DNA of 64,000 bases from CAZMRW01 sp964568805. GTDB taxonomy: Bacteria > Pseudomonadota > Gammaproteobacteria > Methylococcales > Methylomonadaceae. Location of the stretch: NCBI GenBank assembly GCA_964568805.1, contig CAZMRW010000001.1:73056-137055 (forward strand). Direction: 5' to 3'. Numbering within the stretch: position 1 is the stretch's first letter; every line of letters begins with the position of its first letter. Made by a program: the position numbers and the translations under genes. This document shows positions 18,302 through 27,700 of the stretch, one piece after another. The notes under the pieces were generated by a model. It saw only the letters and a list, made by a program, of their open reading frames with translations. It was not told where the DNA came from and searched no databases.

Positions 18302-18958
18302 ATGCCGGTCATTTCATTAGTGGTATTTTTTGTGATCACGTTGATTTTTGCAGCGATGATACAGATTCATATCATTGAAATTGCTTTTGCAAAACTGGGG
18401 TTAACGCCTGAAATTACGCTCCTTTTATTGGTTGGAACGCTGGTCGGCAGCGGAATTAATCTGCCTCTTTTCGACCTGCGCACCAAACAATCGGGTCATC
18501 TGGTGATCTCTCCGGATCAAAAGCCGATCTGGGAAATATTTCAGCCGGTGAGGGAAGGCAGAGTCGTCATCGCGATCAATGTCGGCGGCTGCATTATTCC
18601 GGTCGGACTTTGCCTCTATTTCATTTCGCTGCAATTGATTAATCCGCTCAACCTGGTCATCGCATTGCTGGCAATCACCGCATTAAGTTATAGGATCAGC
18701 CGGATCATTCCCGGGCTGGGTGTCGGCATGCCGTTATTGATAGCGCCGTTGGCTGCGGCGGCCCTGGCGTTTGTTCTTGAACCCGCCCACGCCGCTCATC
18801 TTGCCTATGTCAGCGGCGTGCTGGGCGTGCTGATTGGAGCGGATATTCTTCGGCTTAACAATATCATCGACCTTGGCGCGCCCATTGCTGCTATCGGCGG
18901 AGCGGGCACTTTTGACGGTATTTTCCTGACCGGCATCATTGCCGCGCTATTGGCCTGA
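18302..18958 (+). CDS. DUF1614 membrane protein
   Basis: The ATG at 18302 follows AAGGAGG and gives 218 residues. Seven or so hydrophobic segments are separated by short loops. A conserved-looking middle part reads EGRVVIAINVGGCIIPVGL, and the C-terminal half has ADILRLNNIIDLGAPIAAIGGAGTFDGIFLTG. These are the patterns of DUF1614, a family of membrane proteins without an established function that occurs in bacteria and archaea. It has no operon partners here. Confidence 0.8.
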   Translation: MPVISLVVFFVITLIFAAMIQIHIIEIAFAKLGLTPEITLLLLVGTLVGSGINLPLFDLRTKQSGHLVISPDQKPIWEIFQPVREGRVVIAINVGGCIIPVGLCLYFISLQLINPLNLVIALLAITALSYRISRIIPGLGVGMPLLIAPLAAAALAFVLEPAHAAHLAYVSGVLGVLIGADILRLNNIIDLGAPIAAIGGAGTFDGIFLTGIIAALLA

Positions 18959-19140
18959 CCGGCGAGCAAATTCAGTCACACAGGACACATTCGATTTTCC
19001 GGTTTACCGGCAAGTGTTTGCTGCGCGAATTCTTGAATGGCGCATTGGTTTTTTGCCATGTCAGTTATACTTTTAAGGCGGAGAACACAATACTACCGCA
19101 TCGAGTATAATTTGCGTTGAGTAAAACTTAAGGAATCTAA

Positions 19141-20256
19141 ATGAAAAAAGCACTGATCACCGGCATCACCGGACAGGACGGTTCTTACCTCGCTGAATTT
19201 CTGTTGAAAAAAGGCTATGAAGTTCACGGCATCAAACGTAGAGCCTCGTCGTTTAATACTGAACGCGTGGATCATCTCTATCAGGACCCGCATGTGTCCA
19301 GCCGCAATTTTATATTGCATTATGGTGATTTGACCGATTCGTCGAACTTAACGCGCATCATCCAGCAAACACAGCCTGATGAGGTCTATAATCTCGGCGC
19401 GCAATCCCATGTGGCGGTCAGTTTTGAATCGCCGGAATATACCGCCGATGTCGACGCATTGGGCACTTTACGGTTGCTGGAAGCAATTCGTTTATTAGGC
19501 CTGGAAAAAAAGACCCGGTTTTACCAGGCGTCGACCTCCGAACTGTATGGACTGGTGCAGGAAACTCCGCAGAAGGAAACCACGCCGTTCTATCCCCGTT
19601 CGCCTTACGCGGTGGCAAAGCTTTATGCCTACTGGATCGTCGTCAATTACCGTGAGGCTTACGGCATGTATGCCTGCAATGGCATTTTGTTCAATCACGA
19701 GTCGCCGCGTCGAGGCGAAACCTTTGTCACCCGGAAGGTTACCAGGGCCCTCGCCAATATCGGGCAGGGACTTGAGCACTGTCTGTATTTGGGCAATATG
19801 GATTCGCTCAGGGACTGGGGCCATGCCCGCGATTATGTGGAAATGCAATGGCTCATGCTGCAGCAGGAGCAACCGGATGATTTTGTCATCGCTACCGGCG
19901 TGCAGTATACGGTTCGCCAGTTTGTCGAATATGCCGCCGCAGAAATGGGTGTCACCTTGCGCTGGCAAGGCACAGGCGCCGATGAATGCGGTTATGTTGC
20001 TTCGATCAGCGGTGACAAAGCACCTAAAATTACTGTCGGAGACAGAATTGTCGCGGTAGATCCACGTTATTTCAGACCCGCGGAAGTGGACACTTTGCTA
20101 GGCGATCCCGGCAAGGCGCGCGAAAAACTGGGCTGGCAGCCAACAACTACCCTGAAAGAGATGATTCAGGAGATGATGGCGTTTGATCTGGAGCAGGCCA
20201 AGCGCGACTCATTGTTGATTGGTCATGGCTACGCTGTGACTGTTTCGAAGGAATAA
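19141..20256 (+). CDS. gmd: GDP-mannose 4,6-dehydratase
   Basis: The 371-residue protein is an extended short-chain dehydrogenase. It starts with the NADP-binding GITGQDGSYLAEFLL. The catalytic set STSELYG and YAVAKLYAYW (Tyr-x3-Lys) follows, then FNHESPRRGETFVTRK, which is typical of Gmd. It converts GDP-D-mannose to GDP-4-keto-6-deoxymannose in the cytoplasm. It is 3 bases ahead of fcl, so the two genes form a GDP-L-fucose operon. The product feeds fucose into surface polysaccharide; no glycosyltransferases are adjacent. Confidence 0.96.
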   Translation: MKKALITGITGQDGSYLAEFLLKKGYEVHGIKRRASSFNTERVDHLYQDPHVSSRNFILHYGDLTDSSNLTRIIQQTQPDEVYNLGAQSHVAVSFESPEYTADVDALGTLRLLEAIRLLGLEKKTRFYQASTSELYGLVQETPQKETTPFYPRSPYAVAKLYAYWIVVNYREAYGMYACNGILFNHESPRRGETFVTRKVTRALANIGQGLEHCLYLGNMDSLRDWGHARDYVEMQWLMLQQEQPDDFVIATGVQYTVRQFVEYAAAEMGVTLRWQGTGADECGYVASISGDKAPKITVGDRIVAVDPRYFRPAEVDTLLGDPGKAREKLGWQPTTTLKEMIQEMMAFDLEQAKRDSLLIGHGYAVTVSKE

Positions 20257-20259
20257 AGC

Positions 20260-21228
20260 ATGGACAAGGATACCCGTATATTTGTCGCCGGTCATAACGG
20301 CATGGTGGGCTCCGCCATTTGCCGGCAATTGCAGGCACAGGGGTTTAATCATTTACTGACTCGATCCCGCAAAGAACTGGATTTGCTGAATCAGCAGGCC
20401 GTTTGCGATTTTATGCAGCAGGAAAAGCCGGATTATGTGGTATTGGCGGCGGCTAAAGTCGGCGGAATTTTTGCCAATAACGAGTATCCGGCTGATTTTA
20501 TCTATGAAAACCTGATGATAGAAGCCAATGTGATCCATCAGGCTTACCGTGCGGGCTGCTCCCGGCTTTTATATTTGGGAAGTTCCTGTATCTACCCCAA
20601 ATTCGCGGCACAACCGATGCCGGAGACAGCATTGCTGACCGGGACTCTTGAGCCGACCAACGAGCCTTATGCCGTGGCTAAAATTGCCGGCATTAAGTTA
20701 TGCGAATCATATAACCGGCAATACGGCACCGATTACCGCTCGGTGATGCCGACCAATCTCTACGGCCCACGGGATAATTTTCATAAAAAAAACAGCCATG
20801 TCATCCCTGCGTTGTTGCGCCGTTTTCATGATGCGACTGTCGCCAATCAGGCGGAAGTTGAAGTGTGGGGTACCGGCCAGGCCAGACGGGAATTCCTTTA
20901 CGTAGATGATATGGCTGCAGCCTGTTTACATGTGATGATGCTGGACACCGAGATCTATGCGCAACAAACCGACCCAATGCTGTCTCATATCAATATCGGC
21001 ACCGGCAAGGATATCACCATTAACTCGCTGGTTGAAGAGATCGTACGCGTGACGGGCTATCAGGGCCGGGTCATCTGGAACACCGCCATGCCCGACGGCA
21101 CGCCCAGAAAATTGTTGGACGTATCCCGCTTGGCATCGTTGGGCTGGAACTACCGGGTTGAATTGCCTGAAGGTTTGCAACGGGCTTATCAGTGGTTTTT
21201 GGAGAATCAAGATCAATTCCGGGACTAA
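20260..21228 (+). CDS. fcl: GDP-L-fucose synthase
   Basis: The 322-residue protein has the N-terminal NADP motif GHNGMVGSAI, the LGSSCIYPK segment and the catalytic EPYAVAKIAGIK, then TNLYGPRDNFH. These are standard for Fcl/WcaG. It epimerises and reduces GDP-4-keto-6-deoxymannose to GDP-L-fucose. It follows gmd by 3 bases. The 3' end faces the ATPase gene, with about 60 bases between. A weak AACCGG/CCGGTT dyad there could act in termination. Confidence 0.95.
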   Translation: MDKDTRIFVAGHNGMVGSAICRQLQAQGFNHLLTRSRKELDLLNQQAVCDFMQQEKPDYVVLAAAKVGGIFANNEYPADFIYENLMIEANVIHQAYRAGCSRLLYLGSSCIYPKFAAQPMPETALLTGTLEPTNEPYAVAKIAGIKLCESYNRQYGTDYRSVMPTNLYGPRDNFHKKNSHVIPALLRRFHDATVANQAEVEVWGTGQARREFLYVDDMAAACLHVMMLDTEIYAQQTDPMLSHINIGTGKDITINSLVEEIVRVTGYQGRVIWNTAMPDGTPRKLLDVSRLASLGWNYRVELPEGLQRAYQWFLENQDQFRD

Positions 21229-21290
21229 TTTATTATCCTGAACCGGGAGAGGAAGCGGTCCGGTTTCATGGTCCGGCGCTGCGGCACAAA

Positions 21291-23978
21291 CTATTTTTGA
21301 TGTATGCCCCGCCAGGATATCAACCACTTCCGCCCTTCTTCCAGCAGCAACAGGCCCAGGGCAAAAGGCAACATCATTAACCAGACCTCCGTTGCGATAG
21401 GTGCCGTTCCTAAAATCAGATTTCCCCAGGGCGTGTAATCGATCGCCAGAATCAAGGCGATTTCAAATGCAATGCCCCAAAGGATTATTCGATTGTCGAA
21501 TGATCCTCGAGTAAACACACTTCGTTCAGGAGATTTGCACAGAAAAACATTGACGACTTGCATGATGATAATGGTGCTCAGGCACGCAGTGGTCGCCTGG
21601 AGATATAACGGGTCGCCTTTTCCCAAATCGTCGCCCCAATGCCATCCGCCGCTGAAAAGAACGAAGAAATAGACCGCCATCGAGGCGACCGCTTCCATTA
21701 ATCCAAGAAACAGGTAGCTTCGGCCAATCAGACGTCCGTCAATCAGTTTTTCATGCGCCGACCGAGGGGGCTTATACATGCTGTCTGAAGAGGGTTTTTC
21801 GGCACCAAGTCCAAGCGCCGGCACCATATCCGTGCCCAGATCGACCGCCAAAATCTGAATGATCGTCAAAGGCAGCGGAATATTGAACAGCGAAAAAGCC
21901 AAATAAGGCACTAATTCAGGGATATTCGACGCCAGAATATAGGCCAAAAATTTGCGAATGTTTTCGTAAACGGCGCGTCCTTCCTCAATGGCTGCCACGA
22001 TGCTGGCGAAATTGTCGTCCAGCAGAATCATGTCTGCCGCCTCTTTGGCTACATCGGTGCCGGTAATGCCCATGGCGATGCCGATATCGGCCATTTTCAA
22101 TGCCGGCGCATCGTTAACGCCGTCACCGGTGACGGCGACGATCTCCTTTTTCTTTTTCAATGCGCTGACGATGCGCATTTTCTGATCGGCTCCGACCCGT
22201 GCAAAAATAATGTCCGGGGTATCCAGGGCCAATCGCAATCGGATTTCCGACATATGGCGAAGTCTGTCGCCAGTAATAATGGTTGGATGTTCCGATTGTA
22301 TCAGCCCGATCTGCCGCCCGATGGCCAACGCGGTATGGGGATGATCGCCGGTTACCATGATCACCTTGATTCCTGCTCGCAAGCATTTACTTATGGCTTC
22401 CGGAACTTCAGGGCGAGGAGGATCTTCTAATCCCACGAGGCCACAAAGGATCATGTCCCGCTCCTGTTGCTCAGCGGGATGGCCATTATCCAATCCACGC
22501 CAGGCGAAAGCCAATACGCGCAAACCTTGGTCCGCCAATTCTTCTTGGGCGTTAATAAAATTTTTCCGAATGTCTGAACTGAGATCTACGATCGTTCCGG
22601 CCATCTGCGCGGATTGACATAGAGGTAACAGAGTTTCCAGGGCGCCTTTGCAATAAAGGATGAGTCCTTTAGGCGTGTGGTGAACCGTGGTCAACCGTTT
22701 ACGGTCAGTGTCAAAAGGCACTTCGTTGATTTTGGGGTAAGAAAGCGTTTCGCCTAGACAGGTCTTTGCCATACGTACCAGCGCTACTTCCATGGGATCC
22801 CCCATTAGCTGTGCCTTGCCTTTAGATATGATTTCTTTCAGATTGTGACAAAGCAGAGCGCCTTCGAAAAACCGGCGATAGTCCTGCGTCAATTTATGAT
22901 TCCGCTTGACTTCTATAGGATGCAGGATTCGGCCATTCAAATAGAGGGTTCTCGCTTCCATTCGGTTCTCCGTGAGGGTCCCGGTCTTGTCGGTGCATAT
23001 TACGGTTGCCGATCCTAAAGCCTCCACCGAAGGCAAGTGCCGGATCAAAGCGTTACGCCGTGCCATTCGCTGAGCAGCCATGGCCAAAGAAAGGGTCACC
23101 GTGGGTAGCAGGCCTTCGGGCACGTTGGCGACAATGATTCCGATGGCAAAAATGAAATTGGCCCAGAAAGACAGTCCCATACTCTGGCCGATAAAAAAAA
23201 AGATGATGCCGAGCGCGAGTGCTATGAGAGCGACAATACGGCTTAGACGGGCAATTTCCTGTTGTAAAGGAAAGTCTGACGTGCCGGCCGTTTGCGTTAA
23301 GTGAGCGATAATGCCAAATTCGGTATGGATGCCGGTGGCAAACACCACGGCCCTGCCTTCGCCAGAAACGATGGAGGTGCCGGCAAGAAGAATGTTGCGG
23401 CTATAAAGCAAAGCGTCTTCCGAAGACGGCAACGCATCCCGGGCCTTGGGCAATGATTCGCCGGTGACTGTCGAATTGTTGACACGCAATGAGAACGCTT
23501 CAAGCAGACGGCAGTCCGCGGGGACATTGTCGCCCTCCTGCAGCAGGATGATGTCGCCGGGAACGATATCTACTGCCGAAATTTGCCCTACCTTGCCTTG
23601 CCTCAGCGTCTTAACGTAAGAAGGCAATAGCTTCTGCAAGGCGGCGATGGCGCGTTCTGCGCGATACTGTTGCCAGAATGAAAACAGGCCGTTGATGACA
23701 ATCACCCCGAGAATGGCATAACCCAGGGTAGACATATTGCTGCCCGGTTGCCGGGATTCGGCAAAAAATGCCAATCCGGCAGCCAGCCAGAGAATCAATG
23801 CAAAAAAATGGGTAAATTCCTTGATGAATCGAAGCCACAGCGATTCGCCCCGTACCACTTCGACGCAGTTGGGGCCATACTCATCCAATCGGCGCGCCGC
23901 TTCGACTTGAGACAATCCGTCATGCGTTGTTTTAAGACTATCGAGCGCTTCTTCAGCGGAAATTTGATGGATTTTCAT
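21291..23978 (-). CDS. P-type ATPase of the P2 class, resembling Na+/K+-ATPase (P2C)
   Basis: The 895-residue protein has the full P2 plan: actuator TGES (172-175), phosphorylation site DKTGTLT at Asp330, GDGVNDAPALK, and ten membrane helices. Helix 4 reads VANVPEGLLPTVTLSLA with Glu288. Helix 5 includes SNIPELVPYL and helix 6 VDLGTDMVPALGLGAEKP. These agree better with animal Na+/K+- and H+/K+-ATPases than with PacL or SERCA calcium pumps, and the acidic ion-binding residues are kept. No beta subunit gene is adjacent. Likely substrates are Na+/K+ or another monovalent cation, which is inference. Confidence 0.88.
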   Translation of the reverse strand: MKIHQISAEEALDSLKTTHDGLSQVEAARRLDEYGPNCVEVVRGESLWLRFIKEFTHFFALILWLAAGLAFFAESRQPGSNMSTLGYAILGVIVINGLFSFWQQYRAERAIAALQKLLPSYVKTLRQGKVGQISAVDIVPGDIILLQEGDNVPADCRLLEAFSLRVNNSTVTGESLPKARDALPSSEDALLYSRNILLAGTSIVSGEGRAVVFATGIHTEFGIIAHLTQTAGTSDFPLQQEIARLSRIVALIALALGIIFFFIGQSMGLSFWANFIFAIGIIVANVPEGLLPTVTLSLAMAAQRMARRNALIRHLPSVEALGSATVICTDKTGTLTENRMEARTLYLNGRILHPIEVKRNHKLTQDYRRFFEGALLCHNLKEIISKGKAQLMGDPMEVALVRMAKTCLGETLSYPKINEVPFDTDRKRLTTVHHTPKGLILYCKGALETLLPLCQSAQMAGTIVDLSSDIRKNFINAQEELADQGLRVLAFAWRGLDNGHPAEQQERDMILCGLVGLEDPPRPEVPEAISKCLRAGIKVIMVTGDHPHTALAIGRQIGLIQSEHPTIITGDRLRHMSEIRLRLALDTPDIIFARVGADQKMRIVSALKKKKEIVAVTGDGVNDAPALKMADIGIAMGITGTDVAKEAADMILLDDNFASIVAAIEEGRAVYENIRKFLAYILASNIPELVPYLAFSLFNIPLPLTIIQILAVDLGTDMVPALGLGAEKPSSDSMYKPPRSAHEKLIDGRLIGRSYLFLGLMEAVASMAVYFFVLFSGGWHWGDDLGKGDPLYLQATTACLSTIIIMQVVNVFLCKSPERSVFTRGSFDNRIILWGIAFEIALILAIDYTPWGNLILGTAPIATEVWLMMLPFALGLLLLEEGRKWLISWRGIHQK

Positions 23979-24457
23979 TGGCCCCCGACATAGAAGAGAA
24001 TTGCTATAAGGAACATATTCATACCATCCGTTGTTGACAAAGCCTAATTCGTCTATCAGTTAGAAGACAGCGGTGATTCGCGGAAACGTGGCTATTCTTT
24101 GAGGGACGCGCTGAATAAACCGTATTATTTTTCTGAAGAATACTTTATTTGTCATTTGCTAACCAGGCTATTTTAGTAGGCAATGGTTAGCAACCCCATG
24201 ATCGATTGCTTGAAAGGCGAGAGTAAGTGGTGCGGCCAATGTTGGATCGCAGCCCTGTACGGATTCTTTGCTACGTTCAAGGTCAGCAATCCGCAATGCC
24301 GCAAAAATCTCCTTGGTCAGGCGCAATGATCATTGAACGCTCCCAATGCGGATTAATAGGTAAGTGCGTTAGGTGTCAGCAATAGCCAAAAGGCTCGGTA
24401 AAATGCCGAATACTGTTAGTAGTATCGATTATTGAGGTTTCTTAATGCTACCAGTGA
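23979..24457. other. 479-base non-coding region with one hairpin
   Basis: No credible gene lies here. The region contains TTGCTAACCA (24156-24165) and its exact complement (24184-24193) with an 18-base loop that can itself pair partly. The ATPase promoter should lie in the first 100 bases. The remainder looks like spacer. Confidence 0.45.
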
Positions 24458-26161
24458 TCAAGCCAGTTCGTTGACGGCATCCTGTGTGCGGAAATAGACT
24501 TTTCCGGGATTTAATTGTTTGAGAAAATCGGTTTTATCCAGTTTATCCAGTACCGGGCCTTTGGCTTCAGACAGATTTAGGGTGATATGCAATGTTTGCA
24601 GGTTCTGGTTCAGATTTTCCAGTACCTCCAGTGCCGTGGTATCGATATCACTGACCGATGTGAAAATCAGCACGATATGTTTGATTTCCGGTTTATTTTT
24701 TAACTCTGCGGTTATGAACTCTTCAATAAAATTGACATTGGCAAAGGTAATGCTTTCATCGACACGGATCAGCAGAAGATGTTTCCAGGTCTCCACCTTA
24801 TGGCGTTTGATGTTCCGGTAGTGTTCGGTGCCTTGTATGCGGCCCACGACAGCAATATGCGGATGACTGGTTTTGCGCAGATAACTGAAAATTGTCAGGA
24901 TAATGCCCAAAGCGATGCCTTCTTCAATACCCAGAACCAATACGCCGAGCAGCGTCATGAGTTCGGCAATGCCGTCTCCTTTGTCATATTGCCAGGTTTC
25001 TATGATGCTTTTCAGGCGCACCAAGGGGATGATGGCGGCCAGAATGATCGCCGCTAAAGCCGCTTTCGGAATGTTTTCAAACCAGGAGGCGAAGAACATC
25101 ACGGCAATGGCCAGTATGCCGGCTGCAATCAGCATGGCTATTTGAGTGCGTGCGCCTGCAGTAAAATTGACCATGGTCCGGCTAAAGCCGCCGGCTACGG
25201 GCATGCCGCCGGAAATACTCGCTGCGATATTGGCTGCACCCAGTGCGACGAGTTCACTGTTAGGAACAATTTTTTCACTTCTCAGATTGGCGGTTACTTT
25301 GGCTATCGCCACACTTTCCACATAAGCAATCAATGCGATAAAGGCCGAGTAGGGCAGCAATCCCTGCCATTTTTCAAGATTAATAAAATTAAGGCTTAAG
25401 TCAGGAAAACCGGAAGGGACCGTACCCACCACGGCTATCTTTTGCAGCCCTGACGGATTGAGAAAGGTGACTGCCAGCGTCGCCATAATGACGGTCAGCA
25501 ACGGCCCGCATTTGCTGACGGCGGTGATTAAAGTTGGTTTCAAGCCTGCTTTATTTAGCAAGGCAGGGAGGGGCTTGCCGAAAAAAATCAATAAGACGAA
25601 TGCGCCCACGCTGATGGCGAGGGCTAAGGGGTTGCTTTGTTTGACGTACGCCACATAGCAGGCAGCATCGGCTGCACAGGACGGATTTTTTAAGCCGAGT
25701 GCGTGCGGCAATTGGCTGGCGATGATCAGGATCGAAGCGCCGCTGGTGAAACCATTGAGAACCGGATGGCTGATGAAATTGACCAGGCCTCCCATCCGAA
25801 GTAACGCCATCAATATCATGATAAGCCCGCTTTCGGCAGACAATATCAGAGCACTTTGTTCAGGGTGACCCAAGGCTCTGATATCAGGGGCATTGAGTGC
25901 GCTGGCAATCATGATGGCGGCAATTGAAACCGGGCCTACGGATAAGGTACGACTGGTGCCGAGCAAGGCATAGAGTACGGGCGGCAGAATACTGGCGTAA
26001 AGACCCGATTCCGGCGGTAAACCGGCCAGAATCGAGTAGGCGATGCCCTGCGGCACCAATAAGATGGCGGTAATAATGCCGGCGAACAGGTCGCTGTTAA
26101 AATCCTGGCGATTGTAGGTTTTAATCCAGCCGAAAATCGGAAAGAATTTTGATAATGGCAT
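24458..26161 (-). CDS. SulP-family anion permease with STAS domain
   Basis: I choose the ATG at 26161 (MPLSKFFPIFGWIKTYNRQD). The upstream extension to 26311 would translate a low-complexity inverted repeat and overlap the SQR gene. The membrane domain has the SulP signature around LFAGIITAILLVPQGIAYSILAGLPPESG (split here by helix 1) and later a typical set of ten or more helices. The C-terminal STAS domain lies at about residues 440-550. SulP proteins carry sulfate, bicarbonate or related anions. Being third behind persulfide dioxygenase and SQR suggests export of sulfite, sulfate or thiosulfate formed by sulfide oxidation, as inference. Confidence 0.88.
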   Translation of the reverse strand: MPLSKFFPIFGWIKTYNRQDFNSDLFAGIITAILLVPQGIAYSILAGLPPESGLYASILPPVLYALLGTSRTLSVGPVSIAAIMIASALNAPDIRALGHPEQSALILSAESGLIMILMALLRMGGLVNFISHPVLNGFTSGASILIIASQLPHALGLKNPSCAADAACYVAYVKQSNPLALAISVGAFVLLIFFGKPLPALLNKAGLKPTLITAVSKCGPLLTVIMATLAVTFLNPSGLQKIAVVGTVPSGFPDLSLNFINLEKWQGLLPYSAFIALIAYVESVAIAKVTANLRSEKIVPNSELVALGAANIAASISGGMPVAGGFSRTMVNFTAGARTQIAMLIAAGILAIAVMFFASWFENIPKAALAAIILAAIIPLVRLKSIIETWQYDKGDGIAELMTLLGVLVLGIEEGIALGIILTIFSYLRKTSHPHIAVVGRIQGTEHYRNIKRHKVETWKHLLLIRVDESITFANVNFIEEFITAELKNKPEIKHIVLIFTSVSDIDTTALEVLENLNQNLQTLHITLNLSEAKGPVLDKLDKTDFLKQLNPGKVYFRTQDAVNELA

Positions 26162-26171
26162 TTTGTTGGAT

Positions 26172-26253
26172 AAGGCGAAAGGTTCAAGGCGAAAGGCAAA
26201 AGGCCCAAGAGTCAAGGTAGTTTGTTCGCCTTTTGCCTTGCGCCTTTCGCCTT
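26172..26253. repeat. Long imperfect inverted repeat between SQR and SulP genes
   Basis: The left arm (26172-26204) and right arm (26228-26253) are built from repeats of GGCGAAA and GGCAAAA and pair over about 25 bases. The unit lies after the SQR gene (stop at 26259-26261) and before the SulP start (26161), so it could form a large RNA hairpin that lowers SulP expression. Similar low-complexity repeats occur in other genomes. Confidence 0.6.
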
Positions 26254-26258
26254 CTTGC

Positions 26259-27512
26259 TTATTCTTCTTTGATAAAGCGTTCGGCGTAACTTTCACGGTG
26301 AGGAATGTCAATCCGATAGCCTTTCAGCATCAGATGCCAGTAAAGCCACGGGAAACCGGTCGTTTTACCCCACCACCAGATCCAGCGGTTTTTTCTGGGA
26401 TCCAGGAATGGAAATGACGGCGTTACCTTGCCTCCATAAGAAAATTCGGCCAGCATGACCGTACTGAGCGAAGTGGTCAGCGGACAGGAACCGTAGCCGT
26501 CATAACCCGGCTCAAGCGCTTTGCTCCTGATTAAAGCGAGTATATTGTCGACCACAACCGGGACTTGTTTGCGCACCGCCGCCGCCGTTTTGGCATTGGA
26601 CGTCGATGTTGCGTCGCCCAGTCCGAAAATATTGCGGTATTTATTGTGTTGCAGGGTGTTTTCATTGACATCGACCCATCCTGCGGCATTGGCCAAGGGA
26701 CTTTTTTTGATAAAGTCAGGAGCGCTTTGCGGCGGCGTGACATGAATCATGTCGAATTTTTTGGTGACCTGCTGTTTATTGCCCGCGCTATCGGTGGTTT
26801 CAAACGTCGCGATTTTGCCGGGTCCATCGATGGCCACCAGGTTATGATTGAATGACGTTTTGATGCCATAACCGGACGCGACCTTGGCGAGAGCTTTCGC
26901 GAAAAACGGTATGCCGAACATGGCCGGCCCGGCATTGCAGAATTCGATGGTAAATTTATCCAGTATGCCTTTTTTACGGAACCGGTCGGCCGCGAGGTAC
27001 ATGATTTTTTGCGGCGCGCCGGCGCATTTGATCGGCATGGTCGGTTGTGTGAACAAGGCCGTTCCCGATTGGGCGTTTTTGATGCATTCCCAGGTGTACT
27101 CGACATAGTCTGCTGAATAATTGCTGCAGACGTTGTTTTGGTTCAGGGTTTCCTTAAGACCCTTGATCTTGTCCCAATCCAGTTGCAGGCCGGGGCAGAC
27201 GACCAGATAGTCGTAGCTGATCGACTCTCCGGAACGCAGGGTCACGCGATTCTGGTCCGGCTGAAACGATTCGGCATAGTCCTTGATCCACTTGACTTTC
27301 GGATTGATCAGGTCGGCTTCATTTCGGGTCGTTTTCTTTAGGGTATAAGCGCCGCCGCCGATGATCGTGAAACCGGGCTGGTAATAGTGTTTCTCGGACG
27401 GCTCGATAAGGCCGATATCCATTTTCGAATCCTGCCTGAGCATGTTGTTGGCAACGGAAACGCCGGCCGCTCCTCCTCCAACGATCAAAAGTGTATGGTG
27501 TTGCTGTGACAT
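26259..27512 (-). CDS. sqr: Sulfide:quinone oxidoreductase, type II-like
   Basis: The 417-residue flavoprotein begins with the FAD-binding LLIVGGGAAGVSVANNML and keeps the YDYLVVCPGLQLDWDKIKGL segment typical of mitochondrial SQOR. Two cysteines, in MPIKCAGAPQK and in GYGSCPLTTS, are candidates for the redox-active pair. GLGDATSTSNAKTAAAVRKQ is the second FAD contact. The enzyme oxidises sulfide at the inner membrane, passes electrons to quinone and yields persulfide. AGGAGATCAC precedes the ATG. It follows the persulfide dioxygenase gene by about 190 bases on the same strand. Confidence 0.9.
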   Translation of the reverse strand: MSQQHHTLLIVGGGAAGVSVANNMLRQDSKMDIGLIEPSEKHYYQPGFTIIGGGAYTLKKTTRNEADLINPKVKWIKDYAESFQPDQNRVTLRSGESISYDYLVVCPGLQLDWDKIKGLKETLNQNNVCSNYSADYVEYTWECIKNAQSGTALFTQPTMPIKCAGAPQKIMYLAADRFRKKGILDKFTIEFCNAGPAMFGIPFFAKALAKVASGYGIKTSFNHNLVAIDGPGKIATFETTDSAGNKQQVTKKFDMIHVTPPQSAPDFIKKSPLANAAGWVDVNENTLQHNKYRNIFGLGDATSTSNAKTAAAVRKQVPVVVDNILALIRSKALEPGYDGYGSCPLTTSLSTVMLAEFSYGGKVTPSFPFLDPRKNRWIWWWGKTTGFPWLYWHLMLKGYRIDIPHRESYAERFIKEE

Positions 27513-27700
27513 GTGATCTCCTCGTTTGATTGAGACTGCGTTGCGCGGGATTGAAGGCAGCCGTAGTTTGTTATTGTTATTATGAGTGGTTGATTGTTAA
27601 GGCCGGGTTCTGGATAAGATTAAAGTTTCCGTACCTGGCCAAATTCAACCTGTTAACTTTTTACTTAATTCAAGATATAAGTCAATGTAATTATCAGTTT

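Noticed and set aside
24458..26311. SulP protein with a 50-residue N-terminal extension
   Set aside because: The extension translates the GGCGAAA repeat and overlaps sqr; the ATG at 26161 gives the usual SulP start.
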